A DNA stretch of 64,000 nucleotides from Microbacterium maritypicum (GTDB lineage: Bacteria > Actinomycetota > Actinomycetes > Actinomycetales > Microbacteriaceae), in the NCBI RefSeq assembly GCF_008868125.1, contig NZ_WAAQ01000002.1:434001-498000 (forward strand), written 5' to 3'. Position numbers and translations under genes: made by a program. This document shows positions 15,114-24,759 of the stretch, in pieces. Position 1 is the stretch's first letter. Each line of letters opens with the position of its first letter. The notes below the pieces were generated by a model. The model did no database searches. It had not been told where the DNA came from and saw nothing but the letters and a program-made list of their open reading frames with translations.

Positions 15114-16472
15114 TTAGATGTAGACGCCGCGGTCTTCCATGAATCGGACGGGGTTGGTGTAACCACCGTTGATGTACACCTCGAAATGCAGATGGCAACC
15201 GAAGGATCGGCCGGTGTCGCCGGCGTAGGCGATGACCTGGCCGGAATTGACCCACTGCCCTCGACCGACGGCGATGCCACCGGGTTTGATGTGGGCGTAA
15301 CCGGTGCTGACCCCTCCGCCGTGTTGGATGCGGACGTAGTTGCCGTAGTTGCCGTTGGCGCCGGCGTAGTCCACGGTTCCGGAGTTGGCGGCGTAGATCG
15401 CCGCTCCGCAGCCGTTGGCCATGTCCGCGCCGTAGTGGTAGCTCGAGGAGCAGCCCTGCGACCCGCAGATGGGGGTCCGCGGGCCGTAGCTTGAACTTCG
15501 GCCGCCTCCGTGGGGTCGAACCCAGCCGCCGCTCCCGGCGGAGCCTCCGCCGCCACCGTTGCCGCCTCCGTTGGCTGCGGCTTCGGCGGCTTCACGTTCG
15601 CGACGGGCTCGCTCTTCGGCCGCGCGTGCGGCTACACCCGCCTGGTAGCCAGCGACTGTCTGCGTGGTGGTGTCTTTCAGCGCGGCGAGCTGCGCCTGCA
15701 TCGTCTCGAGGTTCGCGGCTTGCTCGTCGAGCGCGGCTTGCGCGGCGTCGGCTGCTTCTTGTGCGGCAATCATCTTCTGCTCTGCGACCTGCTGTAGTCG
15801 GTCCCGTTCGTCGCGGGCGACCGTGGCCTGATCGGTCAGCGATTGGGCGGTGTTGCGCGCCGAGATTGCGTCATCGTAGACCGACCGGTTGTACTCGAGC
15901 AGCTTGTCCATGGTGCCCAGCCGGGACAGGAGCTCATCGGCGTTGTCCGCGGAACCGGAGAAGAACAGTTGCAGTGCTGAATCGTCTCCACCGTTGCGGT
16001 ACAGCTGTGCCGCAACTTGACCGGCCCTGCGGGCCGAGGTTTCGGCAATCGCTGATTGTTCGTCCGCCTGCGCCTGCAGGCTCTCGGCTTCCGTGATCGC
16101 AGCGAAGTATTCCTGTTGTGCTGCGTAGAACTCGTCGGAGGCTGTGTCAGCGGCAGCCTGGGTCTCGGCGACTTTCTGCGTCAAGGATTGGATCAGCCCT
16201 TCGATCCGGGTGATCTCGGCGGCCTTGGCAGCTTCGTTGCTCTTGGCGCGTTGGACATCGTCCCAGCTCGGGTAGGACGCAGCGTGCGCCGCTGAGACGC
16301 CGGAGCCGATACCGAATGCAGCGAATGCAGCGACGCCGAGCGCGCCGAGTCCAAAAGCGCCACGTCGAGTCACACTCAGCTTCCAGAATGAGTCGCGTTC
16401 GGCGGGCGTGGGTGCACACCCGCATTCTTCAGCCGCCTCCGTAGCAGCCGCGGAGACGCGTCGTTCGTTCAC
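15114..16472 (-). CDS. M23-family peptidoglycan peptidase with coiled coil
   Basis: This secreted cell-wall endopeptidase has 452 aa. The signal region has a twin-arginine motif (TRRGAF) and a hydrophobic stretch ending in AHA near residue 70. Residues 75-310 are a long coiled coil, a glycine-rich linker follows, and the C-terminal 120 residues form the LytM/M23 domain with HYGADMA and HLHFEVY, which supply the zinc ligands and catalytic His. GTG 16472 has a strong GAGGAGAGGG upstream; the frame extends to 16622 without better support. It resembles NlpD/RipA-like hydrolases. It is last in the long minus-strand block, and its link with copper is unclear. Confidence 0.85.
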   Translation of the reverse strand: MNERRVSAAATEAAEECGCAPTPAERDSFWKLSVTRRGAFGLGALGVAAFAAFGIGSGVSAAHAASYPSWDDVQRAKSNEAAKAAEITRIEGLIQSLTQKVAETQAAADTASDEFYAAQQEYFAAITEAESLQAQADEQSAIAETSARRAGQVAAQLYRNGGDDSALQLFFSGSADNADELLSRLGTMDKLLEYNRSVYDDAISARNTAQSLTDQATVARDERDRLQQVAEQKMIAAQEAADAAQAALDEQAANLETMQAQLAALKDTTTQTVAGYQAGVAARAAEERARREREAAEAAANGGGNGGGGGSAGSGGWVRPHGGGRSSSYGPRTPICGSQGCSSSYHYGADMANGCGAAIYAANSGTVDYAGANGNYGNYVRIQHGGGVSTGYAHIKPGGIAVGRGQWVNSGQVIAYAGDTGRSFGCHLHFEVYINGGYTNPVRFMEDRGVYI

Positions 16473-16665
16473 TGTGCCCTCTCCTCGAGCTCGGCTTCGT
16501 GGATTCTGCTGCCATGGGCGTGCAGATTGGCCATGCTCGCGTTGCCCGCCGTCTGGTCTATCGTCCGTTCGTGGGGGCCGAAGTCGCGCCGACTCGCCCG
16601 TGATCTCTGATCTGTGGCCCATATCTGACGCATCGAACTTGAGTTCGACTGCCCTGACACGAAGC

Positions 16666-17349
16666 TCACGCTTTCGGGTCCGTGTGGCCGTCGGCGCTCA
16701 ACCGGTTGTGTTTTTTCTTCTTCACTTGCCGTACAACAACGGTGGCGGTGATCACCGCGGCACCTATGACAGCAACGGCGATGATGAGCGGGATCGCGAT
16801 CGAAGCCACCTCGTCCTCGCCTGCGGATACCACCGGGGCAGGTGTGTCCGCTGCTGGCGGTTCGGTGGTTGGCGCGGCGGAGGGCGACGCCTTTGCCGGT
16901 TGGATCCGTGATTGTTCGTTCCCGCATGCTGGTTTGTCCCATCCCAGCCCTGGCTCGATGCCGGTGGGAGCGTACGTGAACGTGAAGCTCTCGGATATGG
17001 GGTGACCGTCGCTGGAGACGGCGTTCCACAGCACGGTGTAGACGCCCGGTTCCCCGAGTGCGACCGGGGTGGTGAGGATATTGCGGTCGATGGTGGAGCA
17101 GCTGGATTCGTAGAAGAGGCCGTCGGGTCCTTGCACTTGGGCGAAGCTGGCCTGGCTGAAGTCAATGAGTTCCCCGCTGAACGTGAGAGCGACGTCGTCA
17201 AGTTGGGTGACGGTTTCGTCTGCCCCGGGCACGGTGTCCAGGAGGTTGTCGTGCGCGAGAGCTGCGGGGGCCGGTGCGGCCACGATTCCCAGTGTGATGA
17301 GGGCTAGAAGTGTGCTGGCGAGCCAGCGGGTGCGGTGGGTGGAGGTCAC
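16666..17349 (-). CDS. copC: CopC-domain copper resistance protein (copy 1)
   Basis: This 227-aa protein has an N-terminal signal peptide ending in ALA, after which the mature chain starts with His (HDNLL), the copper ligand of CopC. A CopC beta-barrel follows to about residue 125 and includes SSDGHPIS with the second His. A proline-rich linker and a single membrane helix (residues 185-208) tether it, and the tail is lysine-rich. Its start overlaps the CopD stop by 4 bp. It binds periplasmic copper and likely hands it to CopD. Confidence 0.9.
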   Translation of the reverse strand: MTSTHRTRWLASTLLALITLGIVAAPAPAALAHDNLLDTVPGADETVTQLDDVALTFSGELIDFSQASFAQVQGPDGLFYESSCSTIDRNILTTPVALGEPGVYTVLWNAVSSDGHPISESFTFTYAPTGIEPGLGWDKPACGNEQSRIQPAKASPSAAPTTEPPAADTPAPVVSAGEDEVASIAIPLIIAVAVIGAAVITATVVVRQVKKKKHNRLSADGHTDPKA

Positions 17350-19244
17350 AGGTGCGGGTCCTTTCGTACGGTGGGCACGGGGGTGCTACCGGTAGGTCGG
17401 TTGTTGCGTTTCGTGTGGAGGACGGAGAAGCCGGTGAGGATTGCGAGCGTTCCGGCGATCATCAAGGTGGCGCCTCCGGCGAGGGCCTGGTCCTGGAGAG
17501 GGGTGGGTCCCCACGTCCGCCCCATGGCGCCAAACCACTCCGCGACGATGAGGTCGGAGCGAGTGCTAGTGGCGATGCCGAAGAACGCTGCCACGCCTGT
17601 GAGTGCAGTGAGTGAAGCCCACCGCCACCGCCCCTCGGGACTCGTGGACGCGTTCAGGGAAAGCGATCGCACGAAGAGGCACCCGGTGACGAGGAGCTGG
17701 CTGATCATCCATTCCGCTCCGAGCTGGTCGTAGAGCGACCATCGGAACAGGTCGGAGTAGTGGAACAACCACAGCGACGTGGCGAAAAGAGCCGCGGAGA
17801 CGACGGGGCGCAGAGTAAATCTGGCCAGCGGGCTGTGGGCGGCCCAGAGAAGCCATTCGCGCGGTCCTCGGCTTCCATCGTCCCGTGGATGGATGACCAA
17901 GGTTGCGAGGGTGATCGGCGTCGCGAAGACAAGGAGCAAGGGGATCGCGAGACTGAGGAGAGCGAAGGAGAGGAATCGCATACTGATGAGCGCGTCGTCG
18001 TAGGCTGCGATCGGCCCACTGGTCGTCCACAGAAGCGCCCCCATCCCCGCAATCCAGCTGATCGTCCGCCTGGCTGTCCACGGATACCCGCGGCGCCGTG
18101 CGCGTCGGACGCCGACGAGGTAGAAGACGATTCCGAAACCCGCGACGAGCACCCAGAGGAGGTCGGGGCTCCACGCCGTGAACCATCTCTGCAGGGTGAG
18201 TTCGATCGGGACGGGTGCGTCGGTGAGGATCTCTGCGGCGGTGGTCTGCGGGAGTGTGATCGTGTCGGCGGGGGCGGCGGTGCGGGCGAGGGCGGCGGCG
18301 GCCCCGCTCGCGATACCCATGAAACCGAGTTCGACGCTCACGATCATCCAGAAGGCGCCACGGCCCTCGTTGGCCTTTGCGATGAGTCGACGGCGGTAGG
18401 CGGCACCCAGGACGCCCATGACCAGAAGAGCGCCGATCTTTGTGAGAAGGATGATGCCGTACGGTGAGGCCAACTCCTCCCACCGGCCGAGGGCAGTGAG
18501 CGCCCGCACATATCCCGAGACGGCGACGCCGATGAACGCGATGAGTGCCACCGTCGAGTACCGGCGGAGCAGGTTCTCGAGTTCGTGCGGAGAGCTGATC
18601 GGTCGCGCGACGACGAGCAGGATGAGACCTCCGAGCCATATTGCCGCTGAAATGACGTGCAGGACGAGGGACATGACCGCGGGATCGTGGTTGGCGAGCT
18701 CACCCGAATGGCCTTGGGTGGCCATGGGTATCAGGCTGATGATCGCGAGCACGGTTGTGATCAGCACCGCCCCATAGCTGCGTACAGCGAATGCGAGGAC
18801 TGTCACGACCGAGGCGAGGATCGCGGTGATGAGCCATGATCGTCCCAGCTCGGTGTCGAGGAGGAAGCGGCCGAGCTGCGTGCCGAACTCGGCGCTCAGG
18901 CTCACTTGCGGATTGAATGAGGACAGGAAGGTGAGGAAAGCCACCACCCCGCTTGCGATGGTGAGGATGGCGGCGGCGGCGGAGGCTATATCGAGCGCGA
19001 CGGTGAACGGTTTCTCTCCCAAGGGGAGAGCGAACACCGCCAGCACCAGAGGCCCGAGCATCGCCGCACCGGAAAGATTGACGAACAGCTTCGCGGCTGG
19101 GAGTCCCCATCGCACGAGCGCTCCAGGGTCACTGGTGAGTCTCGGTGCAGCTCCTCCACCGATCGCAAGCCCGACCACCACCGCGATGAGTGCGGCGACA
19201 ACGAGAATCGTCGGCCCAACGATCCGGAGAACGACGGGATTCAT
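17346..19244 (-). CDS. copD: CopD-CtaG fusion membrane protein
   Basis: This 632-aa membrane protein combines an N-terminal CopD copper-import-like domain (about residues 1-320) with a C-terminal CtaG/caa3 cytochrome oxidase assembly domain (from about 330). This fusion is typical of actinobacteria. I count around fifteen hydrophobic helices. It likely moves copper across the membrane to copper enzymes such as cytochrome oxidase. The gene overlaps copC by 4 bp downstream and the DUF3515 gene by 4 bp upstream, so the three are coupled. Confidence 0.9.
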   Translation of the reverse strand: MNPVVLRIVGPTILVVAALIAVVVGLAIGGGAAPRLTSDPGALVRWGLPAAKLFVNLSGAAMLGPLVLAVFALPLGEKPFTVALDIASAAAAILTIASGVVAFLTFLSSFNPQVSLSAEFGTQLGRFLLDTELGRSWLITAILASVVTVLAFAVRSYGAVLITTVLAIISLIPMATQGHSGELANHDPAVMSLVLHVISAAIWLGGLILLVVARPISSPHELENLLRRYSTVALIAFIGVAVSGYVRALTALGRWEELASPYGIILLTKIGALLVMGVLGAAYRRRLIAKANEGRGAFWMIVSVELGFMGIASGAAAALARTAAPADTITLPQTTAAEILTDAPVPIELTLQRWFTAWSPDLLWVLVAGFGIVFYLVGVRRARRRGYPWTARRTISWIAGMGALLWTTSGPIAAYDDALISMRFLSFALLSLAIPLLLVFATPITLATLVIHPRDDGSRGPREWLLWAAHSPLARFTLRPVVSAALFATSLWLFHYSDLFRWSLYDQLGAEWMISQLLVTGCLFVRSLSLNASTSPEGRWRWASLTALTGVAAFFGIATSTRSDLIVAEWFGAMGRTWGPTPLQDQALAGGATLMIAGTLAILTGFSVLHTKRNNRPTGSTPVPTVRKDPHL

Positions 19245-19744
19245 GGAGCGGTGTCTCCCGTCTCAGCGTCCGCGACGTCTGGGTCTTCGGTCACAGGCGC
19301 CGTGCATTCACCGGTCTTGGGGAGTTGCTGGATCGCTCCGGCGAGAGATTCAAGAACCGCGTCTGCAGACAGGGTGGTCGTGTCTACGTACACCTGGGCA
19401 GCTGGATCTCGGCCGTAGGTTGTGAGCCGCAGATTCGGGGTCTCCTCCTCGTCGACGATCCAGTCGACGCCCCCCAAGCTGACACATTGCAGCGTGGTGG
19501 GGGCCGGGGGCTCCACCCCGCAGGTGAGGAGCACGCTGCTGGGGGTGCCCCATGCTGCGGTGGCCTGAGCGTCCGTCCAGACGCGAGCCTGGTCGCCAAT
19601 CGAGTCCGGTAGGCGTACGGCGACCTCTGCGCACAGCGGGTCATTCGCGTTTGCTGCGGGCTCGAGGTGGACGGTGGGTGCGCAGCTGCTGAGTAGAAGC
19701 AGTGCGCACAGTGCCGCGACGGAGGTCAGAATCTTGAGTTTCAC
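19241..19744 (-). CDS. DUF3515 lipoprotein
   Basis: This is a 167-aa lipoprotein. The hydrophobic signal ends in the lipobox LSSC. The mature part has the pattern of DUF3515 (CAEVAVRLPDSIG, AWGTPSSVLLTCG and GVDWIVDEEE), a family of unknown function found across actinobacteria. GTG 19744 overlaps the lnt stop by 4 bp and was preferred; an ATG at 19756 in the same frame is possible. It lies between lnt and copD, and lipidation would be carried out by enzymes encoded in the same operon. Confidence 0.8.
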   Translation of the reverse strand: MKLKILTSVAALCALLLLSSCAPTVHLEPAANANDPLCAEVAVRLPDSIGDQARVWTDAQATAAWGTPSSVLLTCGVEPPAPTTLQCVSLGGVDWIVDEEETPNLRLTTYGRDPAAQVYVDTTTLSADAVLESLAGAIQQLPKTGECTAPVTEDPDVADAETGDTAP

Positions 19745-21345
19745 AACTTCGTCCATCCGTCTTCTGGGGAGTCAGCATCCGCTGGCCGCTGTCGGATCGA
19801 CATGACGAGCAGCGCCAGTACGGTTCCGGTACTGAGCGTCCAGCCGAGCCAGGGCATCAAAACGACAGCGAGGGTCGTGCCGGTGTGGAGGGGGACCTCG
19901 GTGATCTTCGCCGCGGTCGTGTCCACCGCAACCTGAGCCAACACCTGCCCGTCGCTGCCGATGACTTGACTGGTCCCGGTGGTGGAGACGTTCACGGCAG
20001 TTCTCCCTGTTTCGATCGCGCGCATGCGGGCGATGGCCAGCTGTTGGAGGTTCTCGTCGGTGCCTCTGAAGTCCGCGTTGTTGGTTTGAAACACGAACAT
20101 CTGCGCGCCAGAGGCCGCGCTTTGGTGGATGACGTCGTCGTAGATGACGTCGAAACATATCGCCAGACCGATGGGCACATCGCCAACATTCACGAGGGGC
20201 GTGTTGGAGCCGGGCGTGTACTCCCGTTGTATCAATCCGATGAGGTCGGGGGCGATCGCTTCGTAGAACCAACGGTCCGGGACGTATTCGCCGAAAGGGA
20301 CGGGGTTGGCCTTGTCGTGGAGCTGCTGCGGCCCGGCGCTCGTCCACAGCATCGAGGTGTTGAACGTGTCGGCTCCACGAGTGGTCGCCGCATTCACCAG
20401 CGCCGGAGCGCCAGCACCCTGCACGAGTCGATCAAGGCGGCCTGCGACGGCGACATCGCGCAGGGGATCGGCGTCGACGGACCCTTCCGGCCAGACGATG
20501 AGGTCCATTTCACGCCCCAGAAGAGGAGCGGTCGCTTCTTCCTGCGCGCGCAGGATGTCACCTGTTGTCCTGGTGTCGAAGTAGCCGCTGGGCCCGTTGC
20601 CCTGCACCCATCCGACGCGCATCATTCCCGCTTGCTCGGTGGGGAACAGAGGGACGGCTATCGCGGCAACGACGATGACTGCCGCTGCTGCTGCTGGCTC
20701 CCATCGACGGAGGATGAGGGCCTCCACGACGCTCGCGCAGACGAGAACCGTCAGGAAGGACAGCCCGGTGGTCCCCACCCATGATGCGGCCTCCGCGAGC
20801 GGGCTCTCGGCAAGGCTGAAACCGACGCGCGCCCACGGGAACCCGGTGTATGGCGTACTCCCCATCAGCGTTTCCCGCAGCACCCACACCCCGGCGACGA
20901 GCACGGGAGTGATCGCGCGATACCCGTGTCGCGCCCGGGTGGTGGCGACACGATAGGCGAGTGCGATCAGTGCGCCGCCGGCACCGAATAGCAGGGATTC
21001 CAAGCCAGCCAGCGCGACCCACGGGATGGGCCCCAGATACCGTGAAACCCATACCAGGTGGGTGAAGTAGAAGGTCGCGCCGTAGACGAGGGAGATCAGG
21101 AACGCCTTGGGGAGAGAACGTCCGCGGAGCGTCCACAGCCCGATGGTGACGCTTACGAACGTGGCAGGCCACCACCCGTTTGCGGGGTAGCCGAGATCCA
21201 GCATTCCTCCTGCGATGGCGGACGCGACGATCGCTACGGGGAAGGGCGCCGCGGCTGGCAGGCGCGCGTTGTGCTCTCTGGGGTTGCCGCGCTTTGATTG
21301 GACGGAGAGGGCGTGTCTCACCAGCGGGTCAGCGGTCACGGTCAT
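19741..21345 (-). CDS. lnt: Apolipoprotein N-acyltransferase
   Basis: This 534-aa enzyme adds the third acyl chain to lipoproteins. The N-terminal 220 residues hold about six membrane helices. The nitrilase-like domain follows with the catalytic triad visible in VWPEGS (Glu), LHDKANPVPFGEYVP (Lys) and ICFDVIYDD (Cys). Its start overlaps the ctaG-like gene by 17 bp and its stop overlaps the DUF3515 gene. It sits in the same block as lspA, an unusual grouping of lipoprotein maturation with copper handling. Length is normal. Confidence 0.9.
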   Translation of the reverse strand: MTVTADPLVRHALSVQSKRGNPREHNARLPAAAPFPVAIVASAIAGGMLDLGYPANGWWPATFVSVTIGLWTLRGRSLPKAFLISLVYGATFYFTHLVWVSRYLGPIPWVALAGLESLLFGAGGALIALAYRVATTRARHGYRAITPVLVAGVWVLRETLMGSTPYTGFPWARVGFSLAESPLAEAASWVGTTGLSFLTVLVCASVVEALILRRWEPAAAAAVIVVAAIAVPLFPTEQAGMMRVGWVQGNGPSGYFDTRTTGDILRAQEEATAPLLGREMDLIVWPEGSVDADPLRDVAVAGRLDRLVQGAGAPALVNAATTRGADTFNTSMLWTSAGPQQLHDKANPVPFGEYVPDRWFYEAIAPDLIGLIQREYTPGSNTPLVNVGDVPIGLAICFDVIYDDVIHQSAASGAQMFVFQTNNADFRGTDENLQQLAIARMRAIETGRTAVNVSTTGTSQVIGSDGQVLAQVAVDTTAAKITEVPLHTGTTLAVVLMPWLGWTLSTGTVLALLVMSIRQRPADADSPEDGWTKL

Positions 21346-22279
21346 GAGAGCTCAGTTTTTTGAGGTAGGCGTTGTACGTGTCGAGGTCGGCGTTCCCGTG
21401 CGCGTCGGCGTACCGGTCGGCCGCGGCAGCACGAGCGGTGTCGCTGCGGAACCAACGATGCATCACGTAGATCAACATCAGCACGGTCGGGGCTTCACCG
21501 TAGGACCATGCCAGAGCGCCGGCTAGCTGCTGATCGGCGAGGGGATCGATGCCTAGCGCCTCTGTGGGGGCGACGAATGAGCCGACCAGGATCGTGCTGG
21601 CCATCATGAGGAACACCCCGAAGAACGCGTGCAGTGCGGCTTCAGCAAACACGTCCAGTGCGCGCGCACCATGGCCCAACCTGATCGGCAGAGGATCGGA
21701 GGACAAGATGGGGATGGTGAACAGCATGCCGGCGAGGAGGAATCCGACCTCGAGCGCGACGTGACCCCCGGCGAGAGCGAGGATGGCATCGGCAGCACCC
21801 GCAAGGTAGATGCCGTAGAACGCGAACAGGTAGAGCGGGACAGTGGCCCACGGGCTGAGTACCCATCTCGCGACCGGGCTTCGAAGAGCACTGTGGGCCG
21901 CTGTGAGGACTACCCGTCCCGCTCCGTGATGCGGCGTTGCTCGCAGAAGAAGGGTTCCGGGTGAGCCGAGGACCAGTAGCGGCGGCACCATCATCATCAG
22001 AGTGAGCTGCTGGAACATGAAAACGGACACCAGCGCCTGGCCGTAGGTTTCAACGCCCAGACCGGTGACCGCCGCGAGGAGAACGCATCCAAGCAGAAAG
22101 CTGATCGTCCGCCACACGGGCCAACGACGCCCGTGCGTCCACAATCGGATCGCTCCGACGAGATACAGCGCAGCGAGGATCCCCGCGACGATGGGTAGCA
22201 CCGGAAGCGGGATGTCGGCCGGTGCGAGGAACGTCTGCAGAGACGGGGGACTGCTGGGGATCTCGCCGCTCACACGCAT
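21329..22279 (-). CDS. CtaG-like cytochrome c oxidase assembly protein
   Basis: This 316-aa integral membrane protein of the caa3/CtaG family has about eight hydrophobic helices and motifs such as FMFQQLTLMMMVPPLLVLG and AFYGIYL. It inserts or delivers copper during cytochrome oxidase assembly in related Gram-positive bacteria. It overlaps lnt by 17 bp. The tail is charged and cytosolic. A separate CtaG domain is fused to CopD nearby, so the operon encodes two. The direct role in copper resistance is inferred. Confidence 0.85.
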   Translation of the reverse strand: MRVSGEIPSSPPSLQTFLAPADIPLPVLPIVAGILAALYLVGAIRLWTHGRRWPVWRTISFLLGCVLLAAVTGLGVETYGQALVSVFMFQQLTLMMMVPPLLVLGSPGTLLLRATPHHGAGRVVLTAAHSALRSPVARWVLSPWATVPLYLFAFYGIYLAGAADAILALAGGHVALEVGFLLAGMLFTIPILSSDPLPIRLGHGARALDVFAEAALHAFFGVFLMMASTILVGSFVAPTEALGIDPLADQQLAGALAWSYGEAPTVLMLIYVMHRWFRSDTARAAAADRYADAHGNADLDTYNAYLKKLSSHDRDR

Positions 22280-22304
22280 GGTCGTGACACGAAGCTCACG
22301 CCGC

Positions 22305-22640
22305 TCACTTCCGGATCACCTTGATCGTCGCACCCGCTACCAGGAACACCACGGCCGCGATGGGCTGTGCTGTGGTCCACACGACACCGGAGAAGGGGAA
22401 TGGCATCACCGGATTCCAGAGCACGGCGATCGCGAGGAAGACCGGGATCCACCACCAGTGACGCGCCTGCAGCGCAAACCACGCGACGATCAGCCCGAAA
22501 ATTGAGGCGATGAAGAGGACGAGGGGTGCCCAGTTCGCCTGGAAGAGCGCCGGGGCAAGGAACAGGATCGCGGCGGCGACGAGGCTGGGGGCCAGGGCGT
22601 TCCGCTGGTACGTGGAGGGGACGCGTTCTTTGGGACTCAT
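22305..22640 (-). CDS. DUF6804 small membrane protein
   Basis: This 111-aa protein has three or four membrane helices and the characteristic ARHWWWIPVFLAIAVLWNPVMPF segment of the actinobacterial DUF6804 family, whose function is unknown. ATG 22640 overlaps the lspA stop by 4 bp, so it is translated with lspA. A frame reaching to 22982 exists only because it is antisense or out of frame to lspA and was not used. Confidence 0.75.
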   Translation of the reverse strand: MSPKERVPSTYQRNALAPSLVAAAILFLAPALFQANWAPLVLFIASIFGLIVAWFALQARHWWWIPVFLAIAVLWNPVMPFPFSGVVWTTAQPIAAVVFLVAGATIKVIRK

Positions 22641-23176
22641 GGGTGAACCGTTTCTTCGGCGGGTACAGGGTCGACGGGATCGGGGCGGGACGCGGGGTCT
22701 GGCCGGCGACGGCTTGTGCGCAGACCCGCGACGATGAGGAATACGGCACCGATGCCGAGAGCGACGTCGGCAAGGTTGCCGATGAACAGGTTCCCGTAGG
22801 CGAGGAAGTCGGTGACGTGCCCGATCCCGAACGCGGGCGGCGAGAATAAACGGTCGATGAGGTTTCCGATCGCACCGCCCACGATGAAACCGAAACCAAC
22901 CGCCGACCACACGTCCCGGGCTCGGGTGGCGGCACCGATCAGGACCGCGGTGACAGCGACCCCGATGACGGTGATGACCCACGTGGAGCCTTCCCCGAGC
23001 GAGAAGATCGCCCCGGGGTTGAAGGCCAGTTGAAGACCGAGCCAGTCACCGATCAGCGGTATACGCGCATCTTGCCGCAACGTATTCAGGGCAAGAGTCT
23101 TGGTGCCTTGATCGATCAGGATGACGATGGCGGCGACGATGAGCACCACGGCCAACCGGCGGACTCGATCACGCAT
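22637..23176 (-). CDS. lspA: Lipoprotein signal peptidase (copy 1)
   Basis: This 179-aa aspartyl protease cleaves lipoprotein signal peptides in the membrane. It has four membrane helices and the conserved blocks LIDQGTK, AFNPGAIFSLG, GGAIGNLIDR and DFLAYGNLFIGNLAD, whose two aspartates (in LIDR and NLAD) are the catalytic pair. ATG 23176 overlaps the upstream copC stop by 8 bp. The C-terminal tail is proline-rich. A second, more divergent lspA lies at 35610 in the same island. Both may process lipoproteins encoded here. Confidence 0.9.
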   Translation of the reverse strand: MRDRVRRLAVVLIVAAIVILIDQGTKTLALNTLRQDARIPLIGDWLGLQLAFNPGAIFSLGEGSTWVITVIGVAVTAVLIGAATRARDVWSAVGFGFIVGGAIGNLIDRLFSPPAFGIGHVTDFLAYGNLFIGNLADVALGIGAVFLIVAGLRTSRRRPDPASRPDPVDPVPAEETVHP

Positions 23177-23843
23177 CGGCGTCTTTCTCCGTAGCTGCGG
23201 CATCCTTGGCGGCCTGGGCGCGGTCGCGCCGGTGACGCTGGCGCCCAGCCATAACCACGCCCACAACGCCGATCCCCAGAATCAGTGCCAGACCCGAGAG
23301 GAAGAACAAGGGCAGCAGTTCGAAAGCACCGCCGCCGGATGCCGTGCCACCGTATGTTTGCGCGGGTCGAGCCGCTTCCGGCTCCTCCGTGCTTTCTGGG
23401 GAGGTTTCAGGGGTGGGGCTTGTGGTCGGAGTGCTGGGTTCCGTGTCCATCGCGGGCGTGACGGTATACACATACTCCCCGGCGATCGGGTGTCCGTCGG
23501 CAGAGACGGTTTTCCAGCGGACGGTGAAGATGCCAGTTGCGGCGTCGGGGGAGAGGTGTTGAGTGATCGAGTCACCGCTCACCGTTGGCGGGTCGACGGC
23601 GACGTTTGCTCCGCTTTCATCGACAACCTCAACGACCGTTGCGTCGTCACCACCGGTGAGGGTCCCGGTGAACATCAGAGAGATCTCGTCGGGAGAGCCG
23701 TTGATGGTCGAATCGGCGGTGGGGTACGACGAAACGAAGTCGTCATGAGCGGCGGCCGGAGATGCAGTCCCAAATACGACGGATGCCGACAACAACAGGG
23801 TGGTGAGGACGGCAGTGGTGCGTGCCGAGAGGCGTTTATGCAT
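23169..23843 (-). CDS. CopC-domain protein (copy 2)
   Basis: This 224-aa CopC-like protein has a signal peptide ending in AAA, a mature start at HDDF, and the second copper-site segment SADGHPIAG. An acidic, threonine- and proline-rich linker follows, then one membrane helix (residues 170-195) and a basic tail. The design matches copy 1, but the sequence is divergent. It overlaps the cation-efflux gene upstream and lspA downstream by 8 bp each. It is a copper-binding protein of the cell surface. Confidence 0.85.
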   Translation of the reverse strand: MHKRLSARTTAVLTTLLLSASVVFGTASPAAAHDDFVSSYPTADSTINGSPDEISLMFTGTLTGGDDATVVEVVDESGANVAVDPPTVSGDSITQHLSPDAATGIFTVRWKTVSADGHPIAGEYVYTVTPAMDTEPSTPTTSPTPETSPESTEEPEAARPAQTYGGTASGGGAFELLPLFFLSGLALILGIGVVGVVMAGRQRHRRDRAQAAKDAAATEKDADA

Positions 23844-24750
23844 GGGTGTCGTGCTCTCCGGGGTGGGATTCGGGTTCGATCTGAAACGTGGAGTGTTCGA
23901 TGCTCACGGCGAAATGTTCGCTGACGCATTGCTGAAGTGATGTCAGCAATGCGGCGGAAGCTTCCATCGTGACGGTGTCATCGACCACAACATGGGCGGT
24001 GAGCGTGGGGAGGTCGGTCGAGACCTGGGTCGCGTGGAGGTCGTGCACAGCGACCACGTGCGGAAGGGCGAGGATGTGGCGGCGGACATCCTCGAGGTCG
24101 AGGCCGGCGGGTGTGGACTCCAACAGCACCCGACCGGATGCTCGTAACAGGATGAGGGTGCGGGGGATGATGAGCAGCGCGATCAAGACACCCGCGAGGG
24201 CGTCTGCCTGATACCAACCGAAAACGGCGATGAGGATGGCGCTGGCGATGACGCCAACGGAACCGAGGGCATCGTTGACGACCTCGAGGAACGCGGCGCG
24301 CATGTTGAGATTGCGTCCGCGGCCGCTGAACAACACGAGCATGGAGGCGATGTTGGCGACGAGACCGACGATGCCGAAGAACAGCAGACTCCCCGAAGCG
24401 ATCTCAGGGGGCTCGAACAGCCGCCGTACGCCTTCCACGAGCGCGAAGATGCCCACTCCGAGCAGCAGAGCTGCTTGAGCGAGCGCACCGAGCACCTCCG
24501 TGCGTTGAAGACCGAAGGTGTATTTGGGAGTCGGGGGACGGTTCATCAGATGCGCAGCGGTGACGGCCATCGCCAACCCGATGACATCGGTGAGCATGTG
24601 TGCAGCATCAACGAGCAGTGCGAGGCTACCTGTGATGATCGCGCCGATCACTTCGACGATGAAGACCGAGGAGGTGATCGCGAACGCGATGACCAGGCGA
24701 TTGCGGGGAGTGGCGTCACCAATACCGTGACTGTGCCCTGTTTCTGTCAT
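23836..24750 (-). CDS. Cation diffusion facilitator (CzcD-like efflux)
   Basis: This 304-aa metal/proton antiporter has an N-terminal His segment (GHSHG) and six membrane helices. The metal site in helix 2 reads DAAHMLTD. In helix 5 the site reads VVNDALGS, with Asn where zinc transporters often have His, which may alter metal preference. The cytosolic C-terminal domain (residues 210-304) ends in His-rich EHDTHA. It overlaps copC copy 2. The substrate is probably zinc, cobalt or cadmium. Confidence 0.88.
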   Translation of the reverse strand: MTETGHSHGIGDATPRNRLVIAFAITSSVFIVEVIGAIITGSLALLVDAAHMLTDVIGLAMAVTAAHLMNRPPTPKYTFGLQRTEVLGALAQAALLLGVGIFALVEGVRRLFEPPEIASGSLLFFGIVGLVANIASMLVLFSGRGRNLNMRAAFLEVVNDALGSVGVIASAILIAVFGWYQADALAGVLIALLIIPRTLILLRASGRVLLESTPAGLDLEDVRRHILALPHVVAVHDLHATQVSTDLPTLTAHVVVDDTVTMEASAALLTSLQQCVSEHFAVSIEHSTFQIEPESHPGEHDTHA

Positions 24751-24759
24751 GGTGCTCCT

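Noticed and set aside
22305..22982. 225-aa form of the DUF6804 protein
   Set aside because: The extra N-terminus is out-of-frame lspA; ATG 22640 coupled to the lspA stop is better.
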